From positions 124,001-188,000 of the forward strand of contig JAOZIA010000024.1 of the NCBI GenBank assembly GCA_026014585.1: 64,000 nt of DNA, written 5' to 3'. The translations under genes were made by a program, and so were the position numbers. Positions 25,843 to 33,878 of the stretch are shown here, piece after piece (positions within the stretch are counted from its first letter, which is position 1; every line of letters starts with the position of its first letter). The DNA comes from Candidatus Bathyarchaeota archaeon. GTDB taxonomy: Archaea > Thermoproteota > Bathyarchaeia > Bathyarchaeales > Bathycorpusculaceae. The notes below the pieces were generated by a model. That model was given only the letters and a program-made list of their open reading frames with translations. It was not told where the DNA came from and searched no databases.

Positions 25843-26237
25843 TTTTAGGCACCGTAGCTTTTTACTGCAAAACTGGAAATAACTTTTGTTAACATGGACA
25901 TATATCGGTAACTATTAAAAAGACGTTTTATGGTCTGAAAAATGAAATTTATACGTCTAAATTCCAGTTTTGTAGTGGCTGTTTTAGCATTTTTCTATAA
26001 ATAATTTTAGGCATCAGACAGTCTGCATTAACAGGTTTATGTGAAACGGATTTCTTGTTCGCTTGTACAGTTTGCTTTAAACATCAAAGACCTTGTGTCA
26101 CATTTTTGGGATTTTCAACCAGAAAAACAGTTTAAATTATCTAAACATTTTAGGGTTTATTCATATAAGTTATTCTAAATTAGAACAAATCTTAAATAGT
26201 TAAACAAGACATAACATGCAAACGCAAGGGAAAAACT
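25843..26237. other. Intergenic promoter region between CdvA-like and PadR genes
   Basis: About 395 AT-rich bases with no coding frame of note. It must hold the promoter of the CdvA-like gene (minus strand) and that of padR (plus strand). For padR a TATA-like CTTAAATA (26191-26198) and an upstream perfect inverted repeat (listed separately) are visible. I see no RNA gene or repeat here. Confidence 0.5.
26173..26185. promoter_or_regulatory. Candidate PadR operator
   Basis: The perfect inverted repeat TTCTAA-A-TTAGAA lies just upstream of the TATA-like box of the padR gene. PadR-family repressors usually bind short AT-rich palindromes in their own promoters, so autoregulation is likely. This is inferred from position and symmetry only. 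Confidence 0.4.
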
Positions 26238-26597
26238 ATGTTAATGTCATCAAGCATAAGCAGTATCGAACGCTCCGAACCAAGAATAGTCAAACGCATA
26301 CACGAAAAAATAATCAAAAACTTCATGGACACCATAATACTATCCGAACTCCGAACCGGACCAATAAGCGGATACGACGCCATAACCTTCATCCACAACA
26401 AATACGGCTTTCTCGTCAGTTCAGGAACAATATACTCAATGATGTACTCGCTGGAAAGAAACGGGTTAATCAAAGGCATAGACCAAGAAAGAAAAAGAGT
26501 CTATAAACTCACCGAAAAAGGCGCCAAAACTCTCGAAATCATATTGCACTCCCAAGACAAAATCAAATTCCTAATAAACAACATCCTCAAAGCCTAA
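26238..26597 (+). CDS. PadR-family transcriptional regulator
   Basis: A 119-residue winged-helix protein: IILSELRTGPISGYDAITFI, then FLVSSGTIYSMMYSLERNGL and KRVYKLTEKGAKTLEIIL. The SGYDAI and GTIYSMMYSLERNGLI segments are diagnostic for PadR. The C-terminal helix for dimerisation is short, as in minimal archaeal members. No effector gene follows directly; the next feature is a tRNA. A palindrome in its promoter suggests self-control. The start may be ATG 26238 or a nearby ATG two codons in. Confidence 0.85.
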   Translation: MLMSSSISSIERSEPRIVKRIHEKIIKNFMDTIILSELRTGPISGYDAITFIHNKYGFLVSSGTIYSMMYSLERNGLIKGIDQERKRVYKLTEKGAKTLEIILHSQDKIKFLINNILKA

Positions 26598-26688
26598 AAA
26601 ACACCAAAACCCTAGCTTTTAGCCCATTCAGAATCGAAACGCTAAAAAACCCCCCTGCTGTTTTCTATCAACGCAACAAATATTCGGC

Positions 26689-26763
26689 GGGTCCGTAGCT
26701 CAGTCAGGCTAGAGCATCGGACTTTTAATCCGAGGGTCGCGGGTTCAATTCCCGTCGGACCCG
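26689..26763 (+). tRNA. tRNA-Lys (anticodon TTT)
   Basis: A 75-base cloverleaf without intron. The acceptor stem GGGTCCG pairs with CGGACCC, the anticodon stem TCGGA/TCCGA encloses CTTTTAA with anticodon TTT, and the T arm is GCGGG-TTCAATT-CCCGT. The discriminator base is G. The 3' CCA is not encoded in full (CC then T follows), so CCA must be added. Confidence 0.95.
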
Positions 26764-26899
26764 CCTATATGCACACTAGTTATACTAATGACAGCATTTT
26801 TTTGATGAATTTTAGCTGTTTAGAATTGTTTAACTGGAGTAAGAAGTCTTGGTTTTTTGGGCATTCTATAGGTTAAATTTTAAAATTAAAAGCTCAATG

Positions 26900-27475
26900 T
26901 TAGACCCATAGTGAGCCACGAAACGCCCTACTGCTATACCAAGAGGGCGCACTGTTATGATACACAAAGACATTGTCGTAGCGGCGGTCAGCAAAGATGG
27001 CCCCGCCTAGTTTTCTAATATCAGAGGGCGTTTTCAGCCAGCTCGATGTCTTTGTATCAAAACTCCCAAGTTTCTGCAACTCGCTGTATTGTTCTTTCGT
27101 TAAAAGCTCAATACCCATTGCAGTTGCCATATCAACAGCGTTGCCTTCTGGACGCGCCCCTCGTTTTTCTGCAATCAGTTGCCCTTCATGGTCGTAACAA
27201 ACCTTTCTGCGACCCAAAGGACTTTCCGCCGAACAATCATAAAAAACATATTCACTAAGCTTTTCATCGTCACCAACAACATCCGGTTCACCACCAGTCC
27301 TTTCCATTTCGTTGAGTGACCAAAGTTTTTCAGGATTAGCTTGTAGCTTTGTTTGTATTTTAGCCCATTCAGAACCTTTATGGCGGTTCATGTTTTTCTC
27401 AAAACGGGTTTTCAACACATTTAACAATTCTTCAGGTTGCTTTGGCGATAGCCCTTTTTCTGATGGCCTGCGCAT
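26900..27475 (-). CDS. DUF4256 family protein
   Basis: A 191-residue soluble protein with the family's conserved segments: LLNVLKTRFEKNMNRHKGSEW near the start, MERTGGEPDVVGDD in the middle, YDCSAESPLGRRKVCYDHEG, and a C-terminal GRRYDNVFVYHN-like end (here FADRRYDNVFVYHNSAPSWY). The family is found in bacteria and some archaea and has no known function. It is isolated, so its context gives no clue. It was perhaps acquired by transfer. Confidence 0.85.
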   Translation of the reverse strand: MRRPSEKGLSPKQPEELLNVLKTRFEKNMNRHKGSEWAKIQTKLQANPEKLWSLNEMERTGGEPDVVGDDEKLSEYVFYDCSAESPLGRRKVCYDHEGQLIAEKRGARPEGNAVDMATAMGIELLTKEQYSELQKLGSFDTKTSSWLKTPSDIRKLGGAIFADRRYDNVFVYHNSAPSWYSSRAFRGSLWV

Positions 27476-27538
27476 AATTACAGTATTAAGTCTAGGTTTA
27501 TAAAATCAGTTATCAGGGCGACTTTACTGTACAGTTAA

Positions 27539-27694
27539 CTGAAAACCGAAAGGACTACAGGAAAATACTATACCTACAAAGTCCAAGGAATAAACAAAAG
27601 GCTATCTATCTCATGTGATGAGTTAGCAAAGCTTTATTATAAACAAAGAAAAAGTAAAATCAACCAAATAAAGGCTTACAATTTTTTGGATTGA
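27539..27694 (+). pseudogene. Possible remnant or short frame ahead of the DUF447 gene
   Basis: A 51-codon open stretch reads TTGKYYTYKVQGINKRLSIS, then CDELAKLYYKQRKSKINQIK, and its TGA overlaps the TTG start of the next gene. The composition looks protein-like (Tyr/Lys-rich, strand then helix), but there is no ATG, GTG or TTG in frame, so it is probably the C-terminal stub of a lost gene. I do not recognise the family. Confidence 0.25.
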
Positions 27695-28365
27695 ACGGTG
27701 CTTTGACTGTACAGATGGAGGATTTGGGCTTCTCAAAAGGCATAATTGAAGAAGTTGTACTATCAACCTGCAGCGTTGATGGGCAACCAAACGCCGCGCC
27801 TATGGGTGTCACGCTCCAAGACGAGCAACACTTCAGTGTTGACTTATTTAGTCCATCTCAAACATTTCGCAACATCAAAACCAACCGCTACGCCGTCATA
27901 AACCTAATCAGCAACATAGAAGCGTTCTATCGTTCAGCTTTTAAAGAAACAAATCCTGAGGGGAAGCTGCCGACAGAATGGTTTGAGAAGAGCCACTGCG
28001 TTAATGCACCCAAGCTTTGTTTTGCTGATGCAACAGTTGAGGTCTCAGTTGAGCACATGGAACCTAATGCCGCAGAAAACACAGGGAAGACAAGGGTGAT
28101 GTTTAAGGTTGAGTTTGTAGATGCGCCAATGAAGTATCCTCAAGCGTTTAACCGTGCCATGTCTCTGACAATGGAGGCAATAATCAACGCGACCAGAGTC
28201 AAAGCCTTTCTTGATGACCCCGAACAGCAATATCAGGTTGCGAAACTTTTGGAAGCTATTAATAACTACCGTCAGATAGTTAATCGGGTGGCACCTAACT
28301 CGGCTTACTCAGCAGTTATGGATGACTTGACCAGCCGAATTGACATGTGGAAAAAACTCCAGTAA
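27691..28365 (+). CDS. DUF447 family flavin-binding-like split-barrel protein
   Basis: A 224-residue protein starting at TTG 27691, or at ATG 27715 with GGAG further upstream. The opening EEVVLSTCSVDGQPNAAPMG and VDLFSPSQTFRNIKTNRYAV are typical of FMN-binding split-barrel proteins of the DUF447 family. The C-terminal third is helical (PMKYPQAFNRAMSLTMEAII). DUF447 genes often lie among methanopterin genes in archaea and methylotrophs; here the pterin operon converges on it from the other side. The reaction is unknown. Confidence 0.8.
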   Translation: MNGALTVQMEDLGFSKGIIEEVVLSTCSVDGQPNAAPMGVTLQDEQHFSVDLFSPSQTFRNIKTNRYAVINLISNIEAFYRSAFKETNPEGKLPTEWFEKSHCVNAPKLCFADATVEVSVEHMEPNAAENTGKTRVMFKVEFVDAPMKYPQAFNRAMSLTMEAIINATRVKAFLDDPEQQYQVAKLLEAINNYRQIVNRVAPNSAYSAVMDDLTSRIDMWKKLQ

Positions 28366-28402
28366 GACTCATTTTCAGGAAAATAACAAAAGAAGGGGCA
28401 GT

Positions 28403-29554
28403 TTACAGTTTTCCGAACATTTTTAGCCCGTTGGCAACCTGCTCTCCAAAGTAAAGGTTGCTGAAAACTGTGCCTTCGCTTTCACGCAATCGCATAGCTT
28501 CAACCAGAGGCGCGTATTTTCCGCCTGCTAACCCGTTGGCAAACACTGCAGCGCCCTCAGCAGCTTGCTTAGTGACTTTTGCGTTGCTCTTAAGAACTGT
28601 GACACCAGCTTTTACGCCTGTTTGCTCAAAAAATTCCGTGAAGCACCTGGTTAAGTCTGATAGGAACTGTGGTATTCTGATGAATCTGCCGCTGAGAATT
28701 ATTTCCCTTGGCATAACGGAGGGCAACAGAGAGGAGACATCTTTCACCACTGACTCCAGCATCATCTTATAGCCAGCATTGCTCTGCGAGTTTGTCTGCG
28801 CGTTGTTGATGAAGTCGTCCAGTGGTTTGGTTGGGTCAACTTTGGCAAATGAAGACACACCACCTGCAAACAGCATTTGCTTTGAGAAGTCGTCAAGTAC
28901 GTTGGCTAAAACGTAGGCTACTTCTGAATCAAAAAAGCCGCTTCCAAGAAACGATGGGAATCCTGCGGTGCCAGCCATTGCGTCTACGATTTGCCCATCC
29001 TTAACCGCCATTGCGGATGTGTACCCAAAACCTACCTCGACCAGAACAAACGACGTATCAGTGTATGGAATGTTTAGTCTTTCCGCTTGGTCTTTAGCGG
29101 CTAAAACCACACTTAAAATCTTGTCCGATGTGCCCATATCGATTTTATTGGCTTTTCGGTACTGAGGCACAGTTTTCAGATGGATTACACCCTGCGTAAA
29201 GTAAGTATTCAAATCCTTGGCATCACGAAGCAACAACATAAGCTCACGTAAGCCAATAATTCGTAGTCGTCGTTTCACGTCAGCATCCGTTACAAAGGTT
29301 GCCTGAGCAATTTCCTTATTGGTTGCGTCTTGTGCCCGTTTTAGTTGCATGCCATATCCAGAAGGTCCGACGATGGCATCTATTTTGCCTACACGGCTTT
29401 CTACTTCTCGTAGTTTTTCTACGACGAGTTGAGCGCTTTTTGTTATTTCATCTCTGGGAATAGCAAGATCAATTATGGTGCTGCCATCTTGGTCATCGAA
29501 TCCGTAAATGTCCATCGTTTTTGTTCCGGAATCAATCCCTATGGTGCGAACCAA
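28403..29554 (-). CDS. DUF1464 ASKHA-fold (sugar-kinase-like) protein
   Basis: A 383-residue protein with two actin-like ATPase phosphate loops: TIGIDSGTKTMDIYGFDDQD at the N-terminus and VLVEVGFGYTSAMAVKDGQI in the middle, plus a REIILSGRFIRIPQF adenosine-type motif. This is the DUF1464 family, related to butyrate/acetate kinases and sugar kinases. It is the last gene of the pterin operon, 2 bases after the second mptG-like gene, so it may phosphorylate a pterin-pathway intermediate. That role is inferred. Confidence 0.8.
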   Translation of the reverse strand: MVRTIGIDSGTKTMDIYGFDDQDGSTIIDLAIPRDEITKSAQLVVEKLREVESRVGKIDAIVGPSGYGMQLKRAQDATNKEIAQATFVTDADVKRRLRIIGLRELMLLLRDAKDLNTYFTQGVIHLKTVPQYRKANKIDMGTSDKILSVVLAAKDQAERLNIPYTDTSFVLVEVGFGYTSAMAVKDGQIVDAMAGTAGFPSFLGSGFFDSEVAYVLANVLDDFSKQMLFAGGVSSFAKVDPTKPLDDFINNAQTNSQSNAGYKMMLESVVKDVSSLLPSVMPREIILSGRFIRIPQFLSDLTRCFTEFFEQTGVKAGVTVLKSNAKVTKQAAEGAAVFANGLAGGKYAPLVEAMRLRESEGTVFSNLYFGEQVANGLKMFGKL

Positions 29555-29556
29555 GG

Positions 29557-30519
29557 TTACTTGCCCCCGATTATGGCTCCAGTGTTGCAGGCTTTGGTGA
29601 CGAAGACTTCTCCGCCGCCGTTTTTATCCAGGTAATCTTGGAGTTCTTGGTGCAGTGTTTCTGCTGTGCTTGCACTGTCAACTATGCCGTATATGGTTGG
29701 TCCCCAAGAGGTTTGGCAGGCGCAGGTGCTTCTTTTAAGCATGATTTTTACTGCGTCCTCAACAACTGGGTGACAGTAGGTTCTGCCGCATTGATACTGG
29801 TTCCAGAATTTACCGAGTTCCGAGTTAAACGCTGTTAAACCTTCACCGAAGGATTTGAGGTCTTTTTCAATAATTGCGGGCATGATTTTTACAAGAACTA
29901 TTCTTGATAGCATATCAGAGGTTTCTTTTGGCATCAAATGCAGGTTTCTAAGGATATTGTCCTCGTCCTCTCGCATTTTGATGATTTTTTCCTGCGGCAC
30001 ATTAGCTATGGCTATAACAAATTGCCAGTTATCAGGAACAGGCTGCTGGAAAATCATGGGGGGAATCATTTTTTCCCGTTGATCCACGCGAAAACCGCCT
30101 TCAACAATAAAGCCGCCGACCTTAAAGGCATGTACGCCAATGCTTGTTATTGCGCCTCTTTGCATGGTTAATGCGATTTGTTCAGTGGTTAAGTTTAATC
30201 CGTAAATTTTTGCCAGAGCAGCCCCGATTGAGAGCGCCAGGGTAGTGTGGTAGCCCATTCCCACGAATTTGGGGATGCTCTTTTTTACGGTGACCTCGGC
30301 GCCTTCCAAATTGTAAGCTTCAACAAAACGTTTTGCGAAAATTATGGCGTCTTTGTCGTCAGATTTTACGCCTTTGCATTTACCAACTTCAACCTCAAGC
30401 ATTCTGTCAACGGCAAAACCAACTGTTCCATAAAGTCTGCCTAAATCTCCGGTCATGTCAAAATTGCCTGTGTGCAAGTGTGCAGGCGCTTTTACTGTAA
30501 CTTTGATAGCTTCTTGCAT
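29557..30519 (-). CDS. MptG-like beta-RFAP synthase paralogue with altered GHMP motif
   Basis: A 320-residue GHMP-fold protein from ATG 30519 (the frame is open further upstream, but residues before MQEAIKVTVKAPAHLHTGNF do not fit). It parallels the adjacent mptG along its length (DLGRLYGTVGFAVDR; TSWGPTIYGIV near the end), but the glycine-rich phosphate loop is PKFVGMGYHTTLALSIGAAL instead of the usual GLGSGTQLALA. The substrate or activity may differ from beta-ribofuranosylaminobenzene 5'-phosphate synthase. It lies between mptG and the DUF1464 gene in the pterin operon. Confidence 0.75.
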   Translation of the reverse strand: MQEAIKVTVKAPAHLHTGNFDMTGDLGRLYGTVGFAVDRMLEVEVGKCKGVKSDDKDAIIFAKRFVEAYNLEGAEVTVKKSIPKFVGMGYHTTLALSIGAALAKIYGLNLTTEQIALTMQRGAITSIGVHAFKVGGFIVEGGFRVDQREKMIPPMIFQQPVPDNWQFVIAIANVPQEKIIKMREDEDNILRNLHLMPKETSDMLSRIVLVKIMPAIIEKDLKSFGEGLTAFNSELGKFWNQYQCGRTYCHPVVEDAVKIMLKRSTCACQTSWGPTIYGIVDSASTAETLHQELQDYLDKNGGGEVFVTKACNTGAIIGGK

Positions 30520-30614
30520 GTTACCCACTGAGTTGATGCTGGGACTTTGGGAATTAAAAGGTTTTCGTTGGCAAAAAAATAACCAACAACTCAAACGCAT
30601 GGTTTAGTAACACA

Positions 30615-31577
30615 TTAAGGGCTATGTGAAACCTTTACTGTTGCCCCGTGATTGATTACTTTAGAAACAAAAACCTGACCGCCAGCACCTTTATCCAGAA
30701 AACCCTGAATTTCTGCTCGCATACTTTTGGCTTCACCACGCATAACCAAGCCATAAACTGTTGGTCCCCAAGAACTCTGCCCTGCACCATAAACACCATT
30801 CTCAAGCATGAACTCAATACACTGAGACACAGGATTGCTTGAGTATCTGCCACCTTGAGCAGATGCAAAGCTATCGCCGACGATGCACTGTATCTGCGTC
30901 ATGGCTTCCCCAAAGTTTTTGATGTTCTCTTCCATGACTGAGGGTAATAGTTTTAGTAAAATAAGCCTGCAAATCTTTCCGACTTCAGTTGCGGGCATTG
31001 GAGGCAACTTTTGAAAAGCAGAAGTTTCAGCCTCATTTGCCAGACCTTTTTGCACATTAGGGATTGCTACAACAAACCGCCAGTCTTTTGGGAAGGCTTG
31101 TCGGCAAATCAGAGGTATACTTTTCTGGGTTGAATCCTGAGTGTTTTTTCCAGCATCCACAACTAATCCGCCATGCGCAAAAACTGCGGTGCCTATACCT
31201 GACTGAGCGGTTCTGCCCATTGCCACAGCCAAATCAGTCACTGAGGCAGCCACATTGTATAGTCGAGCTATAGCGGTTGCGACTGCCAGCGCCAACTGGG
31301 TTCCAGAGCCAAGTCCAACATGCTCAGGAATGGCTTCTTTGATGTTTAAAGAAACGTACCCACGTATGCCATACGCATCCAAAAATCGTGAGGCTAAATT
31401 TTTGACTAATTCAACCCTCTCACCACTCGCGGTCAGTTCTGGGGCTTTCCGGGCTTCTAAAACTACGTTGGGATGGTCAATGGCAACACCCAGTCCACCA
31501 AAAAGTCGCCCCAAATCACCGTTTAAGTCAATAAGACCCAGATGCAGTCTCGCCGAAGTTTTAACCTGAACCTTCAT
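30615..31577 (-). CDS. mptG: Beta-ribofuranosylaminobenzene 5'-phosphate synthase
   Basis: A 320-residue GHMP-superfamily enzyme. It condenses p-hydroxybenzoate with PRPP and releases CO2, the committed step in making the methanopterin aryl side chain. Visible: SARLHLGLIDLNGDLGRLFG at the start, the intact loop EHVGLGSGTQLALAVA, and GAGQSSWGPTVYGLVM near the end. Its start overlaps the folK stop by 1 base, so translation is coupled. The downstream paralogue has a changed loop, which makes this copy the likely true MptG. Confidence 0.9.
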   Translation of the reverse strand: MKVQVKTSARLHLGLIDLNGDLGRLFGGLGVAIDHPNVVLEARKAPELTASGERVELVKNLASRFLDAYGIRGYVSLNIKEAIPEHVGLGSGTQLALAVATAIARLYNVAASVTDLAVAMGRTAQSGIGTAVFAHGGLVVDAGKNTQDSTQKSIPLICRQAFPKDWRFVVAIPNVQKGLANEAETSAFQKLPPMPATEVGKICRLILLKLLPSVMEENIKNFGEAMTQIQCIVGDSFASAQGGRYSSNPVSQCIEFMLENGVYGAGQSSWGPTVYGLVMRGEAKSMRAEIQGFLDKGAGGQVFVSKVINHGATVKVSHSP

Positions 31578-32089
31578 CAGAGTAGTTCTCCCATTAAATC
31601 GTCTGCTTTGACGTTTACGCTGATTTCTGATGGGTTATACTTTAATTCGGAAAGCAGCTTTGAAATCGTTTTTTTGTGAATTGGATGCATCAGGTTTGGG
31701 GCAATTTCTGTTAAGGGAACAAGAACGAAATCTCTTTCCTCAATTTTAGGATGAGGAACCTTTAAACCATCTTCATCTATAACCTGCTGCCCGTAGAATA
31801 GGATGTCTAAATCAATGATTCGGGGACCATTTCGTTCAACACAAACCCGACCCATCCTCTGCTCGATATCTTTAAAAAATCGCAAAAGCTTTTGGGGCGC
31901 TAAATCTGTTTCAACTTTGACGACGCCGTTTAGGAACATTCCCTGATTTTCGATGTACATGGGTTTGTTTTCGTAAAGTGCTGAGACTTGGAGAATTTTT
32001 AATTTTTCAGTCAGAAATTGGAGGGCTTTTTTGATGTTTACTTTGCGGTCTCCAATGTTAGAACCTAAGGCAATGTATGCCTCAGTCAT
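31577..32089 (-). CDS. folK: HPPK, 6-hydroxymethyl-7,8-dihydropterin pyrophosphokinase
   Basis: A 170-residue protein from ATG 32089. It carries the bacterial HPPK pattern: YIALGSNIGDRKVNIKKALQ, YENKPMYIENQGMFLNGVVK, RNGPRIIDLDILFYG, and LKVPHPKIEERDFVLVPLTE. It adds pyrophosphate to the pterin hydroxymethyl group, ready for coupling to the aryl part. Euryarchaea usually use the unrelated MptE for this step, so a FolK-type enzyme in a methanopterin cluster is notable. The start overlaps the end of folB by 8 bases. Confidence 0.92.
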   Translation of the reverse strand: MTEAYIALGSNIGDRKVNIKKALQFLTEKLKILQVSALYENKPMYIENQGMFLNGVVKVETDLAPQKLLRFFKDIEQRMGRVCVERNGPRIIDLDILFYGQQVIDEDGLKVPHPKIEERDFVLVPLTEIAPNLMHPIHKKTISKLLSELKYNPSEISVNVKADDLMGELL

Positions 32090-32435
32090 GGCGACCCCTG
32101 TGCAGTTCAATTCCAATAATCGGCGCAACAGAGTACTTTTCCTTCTTAACTGCCACACTTATACCAGAAACAGCCAAATTCTCCAAAACCTGTGAGGCAA
32201 CTTTCTCAACAAGACGCTCAAGCAATACAAATTCGCCCTTTGTCACCGTGGTAGTTGCAATTTCCACAATTTTTTCATAGTCAATTCCTTTGAGAAAGTC
32301 ATCAGTAGCGCCAGCTTGCCTTAAGTCACAGAAAACTTCAATGTCCAAAATAACATTTTGAATATTTGAACGCTCATCCTCGGTTACACCGACTTTGCAG
32401 GGCAACACCAGATTTTTGACAAAAATTTTATCCAT
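32082..32435 (-). CDS. folB: Dihydroneopterin aldolase, FolB-type
   Basis: A 117-residue protein from ATG 32435 (DKIFVKNLVLPCKVGVTEDE), ending AVKKEKYSVAPIIGIELHRG. These are the start and end of the FolB/FolX tunnelling fold, with the early Gly-Val and the ERLVEKVAS helix (the family's ExLa region) and a C-terminal Lys. It cleaves dihydroneopterin to 6-hydroxymethyl-dihydropterin. Methanogens use the unrelated MptD, so this is a bacterial-type substitution. It lies 5 bases after the PTPS-like gene. Confidence 0.88.
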   Translation of the reverse strand: MDKIFVKNLVLPCKVGVTEDERSNIQNVILDIEVFCDLRQAGATDDFLKGIDYEKIVEIATTTVTKGEFVLLERLVEKVASQVLENLAVSGISVAVKKEKYSVAPIIGIELHRGRHD

Positions 32436-32440
32436 AAGCG

Positions 32441-32815
32441 CTATTCCTTGCTTTTTGTTTCGAAGTATTCGCACCAGGTTTTTGGTGTTTCCCAAACTCT
32501 AACCTTCTCCACCGTAGTTTCTTTTGGGAGGTCAGTTTTGATTTTTTCGTAGATGTAGCGGGAGAGGTTTTCGGTTGTTGGGTTTTTTAATTCTTTACAG
32601 TCGTTTAGGCATGTGTGGTCAAACTGTTCGGTTATTTTAAGCAGTTCCTCTTTTAGAGTGCGCAGGTCAGCGGAGACGCCGATTGAATCAAGTTTTTCTG
32701 AGAGGAAAAAAGCTTCAACACGGTAGGTGTGTCCATGTAAATTGGCGCATTTACCAGGATACCCTTCGATTTTGTGTGCTGCATCGAATTCGGATTCAAC
32801 TCTTAACCTAAACAT
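32441..32815 (-). CDS. queD: 6-pyruvoyl-tetrahydropterin synthase / QueD family protein
   Basis: A 124-residue tunnelling-fold enzyme. Zinc ligands are visible: SEFDAAHKI gives the first His and CANLHGHTYRVE the other two. The catalytic Cys sits four residues before the HGH as in QueD/PTPS-I, and no Glu replaces it as in PTPS-III. FDHTCLND and TTENLSRYI, with VRVWET at the end, complete the site. It probably makes carboxy-tetrahydropterin for archaeosine, sharing the pterin precursor with this operon. A side role in methanopterin synthesis is possible. Confidence 0.85.
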   Translation of the reverse strand: MFRLRVESEFDAAHKIEGYPGKCANLHGHTYRVEAFFLSEKLDSIGVSADLRTLKEELLKITEQFDHTCLNDCKELKNPTTENLSRYIYEKIKTDLPKETTVEKVRVWETPKTWCEYFETKSKE

Positions 32816-32830
32816 TTTGGTACCTTACCT

Positions 32831-33598
32831 TTAGAGCATACCGCGCCATTCTGAATAGGCGTTATGGTCGTGAATAGACTCATAACTTGAGCATTTGACG
32901 ACACAGTTTCTTTCCGAGTATTTTTCTCGAAGAGACTTAACGCATTTTCTTACAACATCTTCAACAAATCGTGCATTTTCATGCATTTGCTCAACAAGCC
33001 ACTTTTCTTCAGGACGCTTCAAAATTGAGAAAGCCTGCGAACTAAAACTTTCATTGCAAATCCTAATTATGTCTGATATTTCAACGCCGTCTTTTGTGAC
33101 ATCAAGTTCAACACGCAAATTGCCCCGCTGATTATGCGTCAATCCATTGCACATTTCTTTTGAACAAGGACAGGCACGTGCACCATTAACAGAAACACCG
33201 ATAAGTTTGATTTTTGAAAGAGTTGAGTATCTAGCAAACATTTTAGCTATGCCAGTTTCTTTTTCACCATTTGGTCTTGTTCTTTCAAAGGGTACTTCGC
33301 AGAAAACTTTTGTACAGCAGTCAAAATGGTGTCTTTCAAGGGCGCTTTGTGAGATTTTTTTGGCAAGGTTTTCGATTGAGGTGGTTTCCTTGGGGATGTC
33401 TTCTATTGATTCTGCAAACCTGCTCATGTGTACGCCTCGCAGGTTGGAGGACAGTTTAATGTAACTGTTGATAGTGACGATTGTATGATAGTTTTGTGTT
33501 GGGCTTTTTACCACAACATATTTTCTTAGTCCTTGAACTCCTACTTTGTTTAGTTCTATTTCGTTTTCTGGTTTCTCGTTTTGAACATCTTTCAACAT
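32831..33598 (-). CDS. mptA: GTP cyclohydrolase MptA (FolE2 family)
   Basis: A 255-residue Fe/Mn-dependent GTP cyclohydrolase of the FolE2/MptA family, the first step of pterin synthesis. Visible: DVQNEKPENEIELNKVGVQG at the N-terminus, SNLRGVHMSRFAES, FCEVPFERTRPNGEKETGI, GARACPCSKEMCNGLTHNQR with the metal-binding Cys, and ENARFVEDVVRKC near the end. MptA-type enzymes give the 2',3'-cyclic phosphate; FolE2 gives the triphosphate. Archaeal origin suggests MptA. It is the promoter-proximal gene of the operon, with GAGG upstream of its ATG. Confidence 0.92.
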   Translation of the reverse strand: MLKDVQNEKPENEIELNKVGVQGLRKYVVVKSPTQNYHTIVTINSYIKLSSNLRGVHMSRFAESIEDIPKETTSIENLAKKISQSALERHHFDCCTKVFCEVPFERTRPNGEKETGIAKMFARYSTLSKIKLIGVSVNGARACPCSKEMCNGLTHNQRGNLRVELDVTKDGVEISDIIRICNESFSSQAFSILKRPEEKWLVEQMHENARFVEDVVRKCVKSLREKYSERNCVVKCSSYESIHDHNAYSEWRGML

Positions 33599-33878
33599 TA
33601 AGTCCTCTTTGCCTAATCTTTCGGTTGTTCAATCATTATGAGGGCAAGAAGGTGCCTTGCGTGTAGCGTGTTAATTCACTCAACATTGCACCCTCACGCG
33701 GGTTTGCATTATTTTTCAACGTTATGTAGTTTTTTACAGTGGGCAATAAAAAAACTTTTCCCATCAAGCAACACCCTTTTTTGAAGGCTAAAATCAAACA
33801 AAACCACACCAGTTAGCATCTGTTTGCCAAAGAGGGTTTATTGAAGGGACACAATAATATCAAGGGAGAATCAGAGCA

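Noticed and set aside
26689-26763. tRNA-Lys as an attachment site of the viral module
   Set aside because: The module lies 17 kb away and no integrase or repeated tRNA 3' end was found near it.
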